Origin: an uncultured Faecalibacterium sp. | GTDB lineage: Bacteria > Bacillota > Clostridia > Oscillospirales > Ruminococcaceae | Assembly (NCBI GenBank): GCA_934533135.1 | Contig: CAKTBG010000021.1 | Span: 1 to 48,460, forward strand | DNA length: 48,460 bases | Direction: 5' to 3' | Part shown: piece by piece, positions 40,832 to 48,393 of the stretch | How the letters are laid out: each line of letters begins with the position of its first letter | How positions within the stretch are numbered: position 1 is the first letter of the stretch | Made by a program: the position numbers and the translations under genes | Notes under the pieces: model-generated | Databases searched by the model: none | The model's input: only the letters and a program-made list of their open reading frames with translations | What the model was told of the DNA's origin: nothing

Positions 40832-40918
40832 TCAGCGTGCAAAAAGGGCGAACGCAGCCGTTTTGCGCATCCGGTCTGCTGCATCATTCCATCGTCTTCG
40901 ACTATGATCCGGGTCCAT
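40832..40918 (-). CDS. Leader peptide ORF upstream of mgtE (MDPD start, 28 codons)
   Basis: On the leader RNA a 28-codon frame begins MDPDHSRRRW and ends at TGA 51 nt before mgtE. AGGAGGTGA lies 10 nt before its ATG. The opening Asp-Pro-Asp recalls the MgtL leader of enterobacterial mgtA (MEPDP...), where acidic residues and proline early in the chain make ribosomes fall off at low Mg2+. The frame spans a long-range stem whose right arm is followed by U5 (40841-40845), so ribosome position would control folding. Translation is not proven; family homology to MgtL is not claimed. Confidence 0.5.
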   Translation of the reverse strand: MDPDHSRRRWNDAADRMRKTAAFALFAR

Positions 40919-40933
40919 GAGCCTGCGTTCACC
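40847..40933 (-). promoter_or_regulatory. Structured leader (long-range stem) of mgtE
   Basis: GGTGAACGCAG (plus-strand 40923-40933) pairs with CTGCGTTCGCC (40847-40857): 11 pairs with one G-U. It encloses about 65 nt and is followed by CUUUUUG. This looks like a riboswitch P1 or an attenuator. I could not match it to the M-box. Confidence 0.55.
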
Positions 40934-40958
40934 TCCTAAATTTCTTAACTCTTTTTTT

Positions 40959-40987
40959 ATTATATCGCCGCCCAAAACACCGGTCAA
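40959..40987 (-). promoter_or_regulatory. mgtE promoter
   Basis: Minus strand TTGACC (40982-40987), 17 bp, TATAAT (40959-40964). Predicted leader length about 170 nt. Confidence 0.85.
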
Positions 40988-41008
40988 GCCCAAAGCGTGT
41001 TTTTGCCC

Positions 41009-41129
41009 AAAAACGCAGAACGCCCTCTCCGGTCTTGCGGCTTACCGGAAAGGGCGTTCTGTTTGGATATTGCCTTGGTGTGAGGAGGAATCATGTACAA
41101 GGAATCGGTTGCGGCCCCGGTTCCTTATG
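41009..41129 (-). ncRNA. Predicted small RNA, copy 2, with exposed CCUCCU segment
   Basis: Second member of the family seen at 34832-34953. The promoter ATGAAA (41158-41163)-17-TATACT (41135-41140) starts the RNA. The 5' stem is AAGGAA/TTCCTT (copy 1 has AAGGG/CCCTT-type pairs), the linker AUGAUUCCUCCUCACACC is unchanged, and the terminal stem CGCCCTCTCCGG/CCGGAAAGGGCG is followed by TTCTGCGTTTTT. Pairing is kept while the bases change, which supports a selected RNA fold. It ends just upstream of the mgtE promoter on the same strand. Confidence 0.7.
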
Positions 41130-41134
41130 TCAGC

Positions 41135-41163
41135 AGTATACCAGCTTTCACAATGGATTTCAT
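41135..41163 (-). promoter_or_regulatory. Promoter of small RNA copy 2
   Basis: ATGAAA, 17 bp, TATACT preceded by TGG (extended -10). Confidence 0.65.
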
Positions 41164-41239
41164 GAAAAAGCTATGAAGAAACTGTAAAAGGACATCTGAA
41201 AAAAAGTGAAAATTTCTCTCGCCGTTTTATCTCGTCTTT

Positions 41240-41282
41240 TGTAATGATATTTCTTGCTTTTTTCATTACAGAATCGTATAAT
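41240..41282 (+). promoter_or_regulatory. Promoter and operator of the relB-yoeB operon
   Basis: TTGCTT (41254-41259), 17 bp, TATAAT (41277-41282). A perfect inverted repeat TGTAATGA (41240-41247) / TCATTACA (41263-41270) brackets the -35 box and is the probable binding site of the antitoxin, giving autoregulation. Confidence 0.78.
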
Positions 41283-41305
41283 AGAAGGGAAAAGGGGGCG
41301 TAGTT

Positions 41306-41572
41306 ATGTCAAACGCAGTCAATGTGAATTTTCGGATGGATTCTGACTTAAAAAAGAGTATGGAAGAAGTCTGCTCCGAAATGGGGCTTTCGATGACAAC
41401 CGCTTTCACAATTTTTGCCAAAACGGTGTCGCGGGAACGCAGGATCCCGTTTGAGGTCTCCGCAGATCCATTTTATTCTGAATCCAACATGAAGCATCTC
41501 CGGCAGGTCATCCATGATATCGACAGCGGAAAGGCAAAACTGACCGAGCATGATCTGATCGAGGTAGACTGA
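41306..41572 (+). CDS. relB: Type II antitoxin, RelB/DinJ family
   Basis: The 88-residue protein has the ribbon-helix-helix N-terminus (VNVNFRMDSDLKKSMEEVC) used for DNA binding, then LSMTTAFTIFAKTVSRERRIPFEV, the RelB/DinJ core. The acidic C-terminus (AKLTEHDLIEVD) would wrap the toxin. It ends exactly where the toxin gene begins (TGA then ATG). RelB/DinJ antitoxins can pair with YoeB-type toxins, as here. Confidence 0.92.
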   Translation: MSNAVNVNFRMDSDLKKSMEEVCSEMGLSMTTAFTIFAKTVSRERRIPFEVSADPFYSESNMKHLRQVIHDIDSGKAKLTEHDLIEVD

Positions 41573-41836
41573 ATGCGGCTATTGTGGGAAGAGGAAGCAT
41601 GGGAAGATTACTGTCTTTGGCAGACACGCGACAAAAAGCTGCTGAAGCGGATCAACCAGTTATTAAAGGACATCCAGCGAAACTCCTATGAGGGCATCGG
41701 AAAACCCGAGCCTCTGAAAGGTGATTTGAGCGGATGGTGGAGTCGGCGAATCGACGACACCCATCGCATCGTCTACAAAGAGCAGGATGGCAATATCATC
41801 ATTGCCTCCTGTTTCGGACATTACAGCGACACTTAA
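41573..41836 (+). CDS. yoeB: Type II toxin, YoeB/Txe-family mRNA interferase
   Basis: The 87-residue RelE-fold ribosome-dependent RNase carries the family pattern WEDYCLWQ...D, GKPEPL, SGWWSRRI and HRIVY. The catalytic residues of E. coli YoeB fall at the same numbers: Glu46, Arg65, His83 and Tyr84. It should therefore be active. A 12-bp tandem duplication (GACACTTAAAAA, 41828-41851) covers its stop codon without changing the product. Confidence 0.93.
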   Translation: MRLLWEEEAWEDYCLWQTRDKKLLKRINQLLKDIQRNSYEGIGKPEPLKGDLSGWWSRRIDDTHRIVYKEQDGNIIIASCFGHYSDT

Positions 41837-41848
41837 AAAGACACTTAA

Positions 41849-41890
41849 AAAGGGCGGACAGTCGGAACGATTCGGCTGTCCGTCCTTTTT
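41849..41890 (+). terminator. relB-yoeB terminator
   Basis: AAAAGGGCGGACAG...CTGTCCGTCCTTTTTT hairpin with a long U-tract. Confidence 0.9.
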
Positions 41891-41895
41891 TGCAC

Positions 41896-41935
41896 AAAAA
41901 ACCGCCCCGGACACGGTTTTCCGTGAGCGGGGCGG
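41896..41935 (-). terminator. Terminator at the end of the nifJ transcript
   Basis: CCGCCCCG (inner stem CACGG/CCGTG) CGGGGCGG, followed on the minus strand by TTTTTTGTGC. It lies 370 nt after the nifJ stop. Confidence 0.88.
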
Positions 41936-42301
41936 CAAAAACAGGATTCTGTTTTTCACTGGGGCAAGATCCCTGCCATGCAGGTCTTATGCCTCAGGCG
42001 GAGCAAGGTATCTGCAACCAGACCTTATGCTCCTGACACACGCGAGATGTGCTCTCAAGGACCCTCACGGGTGCTTTGGTATTTCGATCCACGCCTTTGT
42101 GCTGTCGCGAACAGGACACCGGCATGGGATGGAAATCATGGATGCGAAAAACCGTTCGGTGTACGGGATCTCAGCCTGCTTTTCGGCGGGGGAATCCACA
42201 GTTTCGCACTGCTGCGTTGCGCAGTAACCGCCAGTGCGGAGCAGCTGCCTTGCGGCTCGGTGCCGCTGCAGAGCCCACCCGCTGCAAATCAGGGATCGAG
42301 A
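41936..42301 (-). other. Long structured untranslated tail downstream of nifJ
   Basis: About 365 nt without a credible frame lie between the nifJ stop and its terminator. Clear hairpins include CCTGC-ATG-GCAGG (about 41973-41985), AAGGT...ACCTT nested in GGAGC...GCTCC (about 42003-42037), and GC-rich stems nearer nifJ. It could be a 3' UTR or contain a separate small RNA. The signatures of RNase P RNA, tmRNA and SRP RNA that I know were looked for and not found. Confidence 0.4.
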
Positions 42302-45300
42302 TTACTTGTACAGCTCGACCAGACGAGTCAGATGCTCGTAACGGTCGTTTGCAACCTGCTGGTTGCGCTCGAACAGGGTCTTTGCACGCTCGGGGAATGC
42401 ACGAGTCAGACGGCTGTAACGGGTCTCGTTGGCCAGCAGAGCCTGATACTTCTCGTTGTCCACAGCCTTGGAGGTCAGGGTGAACGGATTCTTGCCCTGA
42501 GCCTTGTTTGCCGGGTTGAAGGTGAACAGGTTCCAGTAACCAGCCTCGACAGCCTTCTTCATCTCGTTCTGGCAGTTGGTCATGCCGCCCTTGACGCCGT
42601 GCAGCTCGCAGGGTGCATAGCCAATGATCAGAGACGGGCCGGGATAAGCCTCAGCCTCAGCGATCGCCTTGACAGCCTGGTTCATGTTTGCGCCCAGAGC
42701 GATCTGAGCAACATAGATGTAACCGTAGGTCATTGCGATCTCGGACAGGCTCTTCTTGCTGATCTCCTTACCAGCAGCAGCGAACTGGCAGACTTCACCG
42801 ATGTTGGAAGCCTTGGATGCCTGTCCACCGGTGTTGGAGTACATCTCGGTATCGAAGACCATGACATTGACATCCTCGCCGGAAGCCAGAACGTGATCCA
42901 GACCGCCGAAGCCGATGTCGTATGCCCAGCCGTCGCCGCCGAAGATCCAGACGGACTTCTTGGCGATGAACTCTTTGCTCTTCAGGATCTCAGCAGACTT
43001 CTCGCAGCCGGCGGCAGCAGCCTTCTCCAGCTCTGCGATCAGAGCCTTTGCGGGCTCGTCGTTTGCCTTGGTGTTGTTCTTGGTCTCCATGAACTTCTCG
43101 TAAGCTGCCTTCAGCTCAGCGGAAGCCTTCTCGGAGGTAGCGACCTCGGTGATCTCCTTGATCAGGTTCTCACGGACGGTCTTCTGGCCCAGATACAGGC
43201 CCAGACCATGCTCAGCGTTGTCCTCGAACAGGGAGTTGCACCATGCAGGACCATGGCCGCTGTCCTTGTTGACGGTGTACGGAGAGATGGAAGCGGTGCC
43301 GCCCCAGATGGAGGAGCAGCCGGTAGCGTTGGAGATGTACATCTTCTCGCCGAACAGCTGGGTGATCAGACGTGCATAGGAAGTCTCAGCGCAGCCTGCG
43401 CAGGAGCCGGAGAACTCGAGCAGCGGCTGGTTGAACTGAGAACCGATGACGGTATCATCCGCAAACTTGCTGGGCTTCTTGGAGATGTTGGCGACGCAGT
43501 AGTCGAAGACTGCCTGCTGGTCGGCCTGGCTGTCCTGCGGGACCATGGCGATTGCCTTGGTCGGGCAGACGGTGACGCACTCGCCGCAGCCCATGCAGTC
43601 CAGAGGAGACACAGCCATAACGAACTTGTACTCGTTGGCAGGCTTGTTGTCGCGGCTCTTGGTCTGTGCGGGAGCAGCTGCCAGCTCGTCAGCGGTCAGC
43701 TGGAAGGGACGGATGGTTGCATGAGAGCACACGAATGCGCACTGGTTGCAGCCAACGCACTTGGAAGCATCCCACTCCGGAACGTTCACAGCGGTGCCGC
43801 GCTTCTCGTATGCAGAAGCACCCTGCTCCCACTCGCCGTTTGCATTGGCGGTGAAGGCAGAAACAGGCAGGCTGTCGCCGTCCATACGAGCGATGGGCTC
43901 CATGACGTCGCGGATCTGCTTGACCAGCTCCGGACGGCCGGTGAGAGCCTTGGGAGCGGGATCTGCTTCGGGGTTGGACCAGGATGCGGGGACATCGACC
44001 TTGTGGATCGCGTCAACACCAGCGTCGATGGCCTTCCAGTTCATCTCGACAACGTCCTGACCCTTCTTGCCGTAGCTCTTCTGAGCTGCCTGCTTCATGA
44101 AGTTGACAGCGTCCTCGATGGGCATAACGTCTGCCAGCTTGAAGAAAGCAGACTGCAGGATGGTATTGGTGCGCTTGCCCATACCGATCTCGATGGCCTT
44201 GTCGATGGCGTTGATGGTGTACAGCTGGATGTTGTTGTCTGCGATGTACTTCTTGGCCTCAGCGTTCAGGTGCTGGCCCAGCTCCTCATCGCTCCACTGG
44301 CAGTTGATCATGAACACGCCGCCGGGCTTGACATCCTGAACCATCTTCATGCCCATGTGGATGTAAGCGGGGTTGTGGCAGGCCACGAAGTCAGCCTGGT
44401 TGATGTAGTAGGGGCTGCGGATGGGCTTGTCGCCGAAACGCAGGTGGCTGATGGTCACGCCGCCGGTCTTCTTGGAGTCATACTGGAAGTATGCCTGAAC
44501 ATACTTATCAGTATGGTCGCCGATGATCTTGACGGAGTTCTTGTTTGCGCCGACAGTACCGTCGCCGCCCAGACCCCAGAACTTGCACTCCTTGGTGCCA
44601 GCAGCTGCGGTGATGGGAGCGGGCTTGACTTCCGGCAGAGACAGGAAGGTGACGTCATCGGTGATGCCCAGGGTGAAACGCTCCTTGGGCTGATCCTTCT
44701 CCAGCTCCTTGAACAGAGCGAAGATGGAGGACGGCGGGGTATCCTTGCTGCCCAGACCGTAGCGGCCGCCGGTCAGAACGACATCGTTCAGGCCAGCCTC
44801 ACGCAGGGTAGCGGCAACATCCAGATACAGGGGCTCGCCCAGAGAGCCGGGCTCCTTGGTGCGGTCCAGCACAGCCACCTTCTTGGCGGTCTTGGGCAGG
44901 ACCTTCAGCAGAGCGGAGGACACCCAGGGACGGTACAGGCGGACCTTGACGATACCGACCTTCTCGCCCTTGGCGTTCAGGTAGTCGATGACCTCGTCAG
45001 CAACGTCGCAGATGGAGCCCATAGCCACGATCACACGGTCAGCATCGGCTGCGCCGTAGTAGTTGAACAGATCGTAGTTGGTGCCCAGCTTCTCGTTGAT
45101 CTTGGCCATGTACTTCTCAACAACAGCCGGCAGAGCGTCGTAAACGCTGTTGCAGGCCTCGCGGTGCTGGAAGAACACGTCGCCGTTCTCGTGGGAACCG
45201 CGCATCTTGGGGCTCTCGGGGTTCAGAGCCTTCTTGCGGAACTCCTCAACAGCCTCCATGTTGCACATTTCCTTCAGATCAGCGTAGTCCCACTTCTCGA

Positions 45301-45847
45301 TCTTCTGGTACTCGTGAGAAGTACGGAAGCCATCGAAGAAGTTCAGGAAGGGAACCTTGCCCTCGATGGCGCACAGATGTGCGACAGGGGACAGATCCAT
45401 GACTTCCTGCACGCTGCTCTCGACCAGCATGGCAAAACCGGTCTGACGGCAGGCCATAACGTCGCTGTGATCACCGAAGATGTTCAGAGACTGGGTAGCA
45501 ACGGTACGAGCCGAAACGTCGAAGACGCAGGGCAGCTGCTCCGCAGCGATCTTGTACATATTGGGGATCATCAGCAGCAGGCCCTGCGATGCGGTGAAGG
45601 TGGTGGTAACAGCACCTGCACCCAGAGAGCCGTGAACTGCACCGGCTGCACCGGCTTCAGACTCCATCTCGACGACCTTGACCTGATTGCCGAAGATGTT
45701 CTTCTGACCGGCTGCAGACCACTGGTCCACAGAGTCGGCCATCGGAGAAGACGGGGTAATGGGGTAGATGGCAGCTACGTCCGTGTAGGCATACGCTACA
45801 TGGGCGGCAGCGGTATTGCCATCCATGGTTTGCTTTGCTCTAGGCAT
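42302..45847 (-). CDS. nifJ: Pyruvate:ferredoxin (flavodoxin) oxidoreductase
   Basis: The 1181-residue single-chain enzyme oxidises pyruvate and CoA to acetyl-CoA and CO2, reducing ferredoxin. Domain order is typical: an N-terminal pyruvate-binding domain (AYAYTDVAAIYPITPSSPMADSVD), the gamma and CoA-binding domains, an insert with two [4Fe-4S] clusters (CVGCNQCAFVCSH and CMGCGECVTVCP, ~690-765), and the TPP-binding domain (GCAGCAETSYARL, GGDGWAYDIGFGGLDHV, NTGGQASKAS). AGGAGGAAG-like GGAGGAAG precedes the ATG. The partner ferredoxin is probably the gene at 31410. Codon use is biased as in highly expressed genes. Confidence 0.97.
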   Translation of the reverse strand: MPRAKQTMDGNTAAAHVAYAYTDVAAIYPITPSSPMADSVDQWSAAGQKNIFGNQVKVVEMESEAGAAGAVHGSLGAGAVTTTFTASQGLLLMIPNMYKIAAEQLPCVFDVSARTVATQSLNIFGDHSDVMACRQTGFAMLVESSVQEVMDLSPVAHLCAIEGKVPFLNFFDGFRTSHEYQKIEKWDYADLKEMCNMEAVEEFRKKALNPESPKMRGSHENGDVFFQHREACNSVYDALPAVVEKYMAKINEKLGTNYDLFNYYGAADADRVIVAMGSICDVADEVIDYLNAKGEKVGIVKVRLYRPWVSSALLKVLPKTAKKVAVLDRTKEPGSLGEPLYLDVAATLREAGLNDVVLTGGRYGLGSKDTPPSSIFALFKELEKDQPKERFTLGITDDVTFLSLPEVKPAPITAAAGTKECKFWGLGGDGTVGANKNSVKIIGDHTDKYVQAYFQYDSKKTGGVTISHLRFGDKPIRSPYYINQADFVACHNPAYIHMGMKMVQDVKPGGVFMINCQWSDEELGQHLNAEAKKYIADNNIQLYTINAIDKAIEIGMGKRTNTILQSAFFKLADVMPIEDAVNFMKQAAQKSYGKKGQDVVEMNWKAIDAGVDAIHKVDVPASWSNPEADPAPKALTGRPELVKQIRDVMEPIARMDGDSLPVSAFTANANGEWEQGASAYEKRGTAVNVPEWDASKCVGCNQCAFVCSHATIRPFQLTADELAAAPAQTKSRDNKPANEYKFVMAVSPLDCMGCGECVTVCPTKAIAMVPQDSQADQQAVFDYCVANISKKPSKFADDTVIGSQFNQPLLEFSGSCAGCAETSYARLITQLFGEKMYISNATGCSSIWGGTASISPYTVNKDSGHGPAWCNSLFEDNAEHGLGLYLGQKTVRENLIKEITEVATSEKASAELKAAYEKFMETKNNTKANDEPAKALIAELEKAAAAGCEKSAEILKSKEFIAKKSVWIFGGDGWAYDIGFGGLDHVLASGEDVNVMVFDTEMYSNTGGQASKASNIGEVCQFAAAGKEISKKSLSEIAMTYGYIYVAQIALGANMNQAVKAIAEAEAYPGPSLIIGYAPCELHGVKGGMTNCQNEMKKAVEAGYWNLFTFNPANKAQGKNPFTLTSKAVDNEKYQALLANETRYSRLTRAFPERAKTLFERNQQVANDRYEHLTRLVELYK

Positions 45848-45890
45848 TTTTCTTCCTCCATTGTTCAGAATTTGGTACCTTTTGCGCGGG

Positions 45891-45974
45891 GCAATAGCTC
45901 CCGCGGGGCCGGAGATCCCCTAAAAGGCACTATTGCTCATATAATATGATAACAAATTCCGTCCGGGTTGTAAA
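45891..45974 (-). promoter_or_regulatory. nifJ promoter and leader hairpin
   Basis: Minus strand TTTACA (45969-45974), 17 bp, TATCAT (45946-45951). The leader can form a hairpin closed by GCAATAG/CTATTGC (45891-45897 and 45930-45936) with an inner GGGG/CCCC stem. The gap from here to 46121 is AT-rich with no gene. Confidence 0.65.
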
Positions 45975-46121
45975 TGCAAACCCCCTAGCAAAACGCAACA
46001 AAATTTGCCAAATTTTTTTGGCGGTTTTTTACGCTTGTGTATTTTGTAAAATTTTTCTCTGCTGTTTGGGCGGTATGGAACGTTTTCCCCTGTTTTTTCT
46101 TAATTTATCCTTAATTTAGAA

Positions 46122-46151
46122 TTGACATTTGTACACAGAATGCCGTAAACT
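46122..46151 (+). promoter_or_regulatory. Promoter of the Nudix/pseudouridine synthase operon
   Basis: TTGACA (46122-46127), 18 bp, TAAACT (46146-46151). The predicted RNA start near 46158 rules out the upstream in-frame ATG at that place as the start codon. Confidence 0.75.
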
Positions 46152-46193
46152 GAAGCTATGCCGATCAACCGGATGGAAAGGACGAAAACGACC

Positions 46194-46748
46194 ATGGATG
46201 CAGCTGTACATTACGAAAAAACTCTGACCAGCGAGGTGCTGTTTGAGGGGCGTGTCATTACCCTGACCAAGGACACCGCCCTGCTGGAAAACGGCAAGAC
46301 CGCCACCCGCGAGGTGGTGCATCACCACGGCGGTGCCTGCATCCTGCCCTACTTTGAGGACGGCACCATCTGTATGGTGCGGCAGTTCCGCTATGCCATG
46401 CAGCAGGAATTGTGGGAGCTGCCTGCGGGCAAGCTGGAAAAAGGCGAAGACCCCTTTGAAGCCGCCAAGCGGGAGCTGGAAGAGGAGTGCGGCCTGACCG
46501 CCGACGCCTACACCTCGCTGGGCGAGTTCTACCCGACCGTGGGCTATGATACCGAGGTGATCTACACCTGGGTCGCCACCGGCCTGCACGAGACCCGGAT
46601 GCACCTTGACGCCGACGAATTCCTGACGCCCGACCGGGTGCCGCTGGACAAGGCGTATGCCATGGTCATGAGCGGCGAGATCAAGGACGGCAAGACCATC
46701 GCCGGGATCCTGAAGCTCAAGGCTCTGATCGCCGAGGGCAAGCTGTGA
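46194..46748 (+). CDS. nudF: Nudix hydrolase, ADP-ribose pyrophosphatase type
   Basis: The 184-residue enzyme carries a full Nudix box at residues 79-101 (G-x5-E-x7-REL-EEE-CG-L) and the ADP-ribose-type features RQFRYAMQQELWELPAG before it. It likely splits ADP-ribose into AMP and ribose 5-phosphate. AAAGGA lies 11 nt before the ATG at 46194. Its stop codon overlaps the next start (GTGA). Confidence 0.9.
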   Translation: MDAAVHYEKTLTSEVLFEGRVITLTKDTALLENGKTATREVVHHHGGACILPYFEDGTICMVRQFRYAMQQELWELPAGKLEKGEDPFEAAKRELEEECGLTADAYTSLGEFYPTVGYDTEVIYTWVATGLHETRMHLDADEFLTPDRVPLDKAYAMVMSGEIKDGKTIAGILKLKALIAEGKL

Positions 46749-47437
46749 TCGTATACGAAGACGAAGCCCTCGTCGTCCTGAACAAACCGGCCGGTCTGTC
46801 CAGCGAGGGGGAACTCCCGGCCAGACTGCGGGAGCTCTGGGGAGATCCGGACGCTTATGTGGGGGTGATTCACCGGCTGGACACCGGCGTTTCGGGTCTG
46901 ATGGTCTGCGCCAAAACGCCTGCGGCCGCTGCGGAGCTGAGCCGGCAGGTGACCCAGAGCCAGCAGGCGTATGCGGTGCTGGACGGCCGGGCGGAACCGG
47001 ACGGAACGGCTGCCCCAAGCCCGGTTTTTGTCAAGAGATACCGGGCTGTGATCGCCGGTGTGCCGGATGAGGATCTTCCGGCTGCGGGCGTCCTGCGGGA
47101 TCTTCTCTTCAAGGACAGCCGGAAAGGGCGGGTATTCCCGGTGCGCCGCCCCCGGAAAGGGGTGCGGGAAGCGGTGCTGGAATACCGCATTGCCGCCCTC
47201 TCCGCCGACCAGACCCGGAGCCTTGCCGAGATCACGCTGCACACCGGGCGGACGCATCAGATCCGGGTGCAGTTTGCTTCCCGGAAGCATCCGCTGCTGG
47301 GCGACGGCAAATACGGCAGCCGGGTGAAGGGCAGCATCGCACTGCAAAGCTGCGGGCTTGCGTTCCGGCATCCGGTGAGCGGGGAGAGGATGGAGTTTGA
47401 AGCAGCGATTCCGGAAGGGGATTTCTGGCACTTTTAG
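46745..47437 (+). CDS. RluA-family pseudouridine synthase
   Basis: The 230-residue protein has the RluA signature VIHRLDTGVSGLMV with catalytic Asp (~43), an N-terminal strand EALVVLNKPAGL and the C-terminal GRTHQIRVQFAS. There is no S4 RNA-binding domain, so it resembles the short RluA/TruC type acting on tRNA or 23S rRNA; the target position is not predictable. GTG start overlaps the nudF stop codon (GTGA). The segment ~75-100 is a lineage insert rich in Pro and Asp. Confidence 0.88.
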   Translation: MIVYEDEALVVLNKPAGLSSEGELPARLRELWGDPDAYVGVIHRLDTGVSGLMVCAKTPAAAAELSRQVTQSQQAYAVLDGRAEPDGTAAPSPVFVKRYRAVIAGVPDEDLPAAGVLRDLLFKDSRKGRVFPVRRPRKGVREAVLEYRIAALSADQTRSLAEITLHTGRTHQIRVQFASRKHPLLGDGKYGSRVKGSIALQSCGLAFRHPVSGERMEFEAAIPEGDFWHF

Positions 47438-47442
47438 CATCC

Positions 47443-47480
47443 TTGCCCTCTCAGTCTCGCATTCGCTCGACAGCTCCCCC
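47443..47480. repeat. Interspersed repeat fragment, copy F
   Basis: CCCTCTCAGTCTCGCATTCG...CGACAGCTCCCCC, one end of the CTGAGAGGG-type repeats. The following ~220 bp up to the GntR gene are GC-rich, with hairpins (CCGCCTGCGGCGG) and no gene. Confidence 0.5.
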
Positions 47481-47707
47481 AAAGGGCAACGGCGACGACC
47501 GCCGCCTGCGGCGGAAACAGGGAGGAGCTGTTGGGGCCGCGGCCAGCAAGACACAAGTGCCGCCCAAGGCACGCAGTGGATGCTGGGTGCCGCAACCCGT
47601 TGAGCCATTGGCATATCGGGAAAGTCCAAGCAGACTGCACAAAGCTCAATCGGGCATCCAATGCCGGGCCTTGCTGTTTCGGCCAACATGATATCAGGGA
47701 AAGAACT

Positions 47708-48382
47708 ATGGAGAATCAATACAAAACCGATGCGGAGATCTATGCGGTGCTGGAGCGGGAGATCATTGATCTGACGCTGCGCCCCGGTGCGCTGCTGAGC
47801 GAAAATCCGCTTTGCACCCGGTTCGGTGCGCCGCGCTCCATGATCCGGGTTGTCTTGCAGCGTTTGCAGGAGAACGGGCTGGTGAAGATTGTGCCCTACA
47901 AGGGAACGACCATCACCCGGCTGAACCGTGACATCGTGGATGAGCTGATCTACGAGCGGACGGCGGTGGAAGCGAAGATCCTGCGGGATTTTGCGCCCCG
48001 CTGCACCCCGGAGCAGCGGGCACAGATCCACCAGCGGGCCGAGGCTTACGATGCGCTGGCGCACGCCGAAACCCCCGATTTCAACAAGCTTTACGAGGCC
48101 GACCGCCTGCTTCACGAAACATGGTTTGCCGCGATGGACAAGATGTATCTCTGGCGGACGCTTCAAAATGCCCACGCCGATTACAGCCGTTTCCGGATGC
48201 TGGACACCATCACCAGCGGCGGTCTGGCCGAGGTCATTGCCGACCACCACAACCTGATCGACGCCATCGAGCGGTGCGATCTGGCCGCCTTTGAGCCGCT
48301 GGTCGAGCGGCATCTCTACGGCGGCATCCGGCGGCTTGGCTCCAAGCTGACCGGGGAATACGCCGATTACTTTACCGAATGA
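47708..48382 (+). CDS. GntR-family transcriptional regulator (FadR/FCD type)
   Basis: The 224-residue protein has an N-terminal winged helix (residues ~5-70, IYAVLEREIIDLTLRPGALLSE ending with the GLVKIVPYKGTTI wing) and a helical C-terminal FCD domain (~80-215). Candidate metal/ligand residues are the Asp/His set ADRLLHETWF, DHHNLIDAI and VERHLYGGI. Such proteins sense organic acids. No target operon is in view. The ATG follows AGGGAAAG. Confidence 0.9.
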   Translation: MENQYKTDAEIYAVLEREIIDLTLRPGALLSENPLCTRFGAPRSMIRVVLQRLQENGLVKIVPYKGTTITRLNRDIVDELIYERTAVEAKILRDFAPRCTPEQRAQIHQRAEAYDALAHAETPDFNKLYEADRLLHETWFAAMDKMYLWRTLQNAHADYSRFRMLDTITSGGLAEVIADHHNLIDAIERCDLAAFEPLVERHLYGGIRRLGSKLTGEYADYFTE

Positions 48383-48393
48383 GCAGTCAAAAC

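Noticed and set aside
40847..40933. M-box (ykoK) magnesium riboswitch upstream of mgtE
   Set aside because: A few similar words occur, but the conserved core order of the M-box could not be traced. Reported instead as an unassigned structured leader.
41936..42301. RNase P RNA, tmRNA or SRP RNA downstream of nifJ
   Set aside because: The conserved P4 words of RNase P, the tRNA-like ends of tmRNA and the SRP helix 8 core were not found on either strand.
46158..46193. Upstream in-frame ATG codons of the Nudix gene
   Set aside because: The first one coincides with the predicted transcription start and has no ribosome binding site; ATG at 46194 has AAAGGA upstream.
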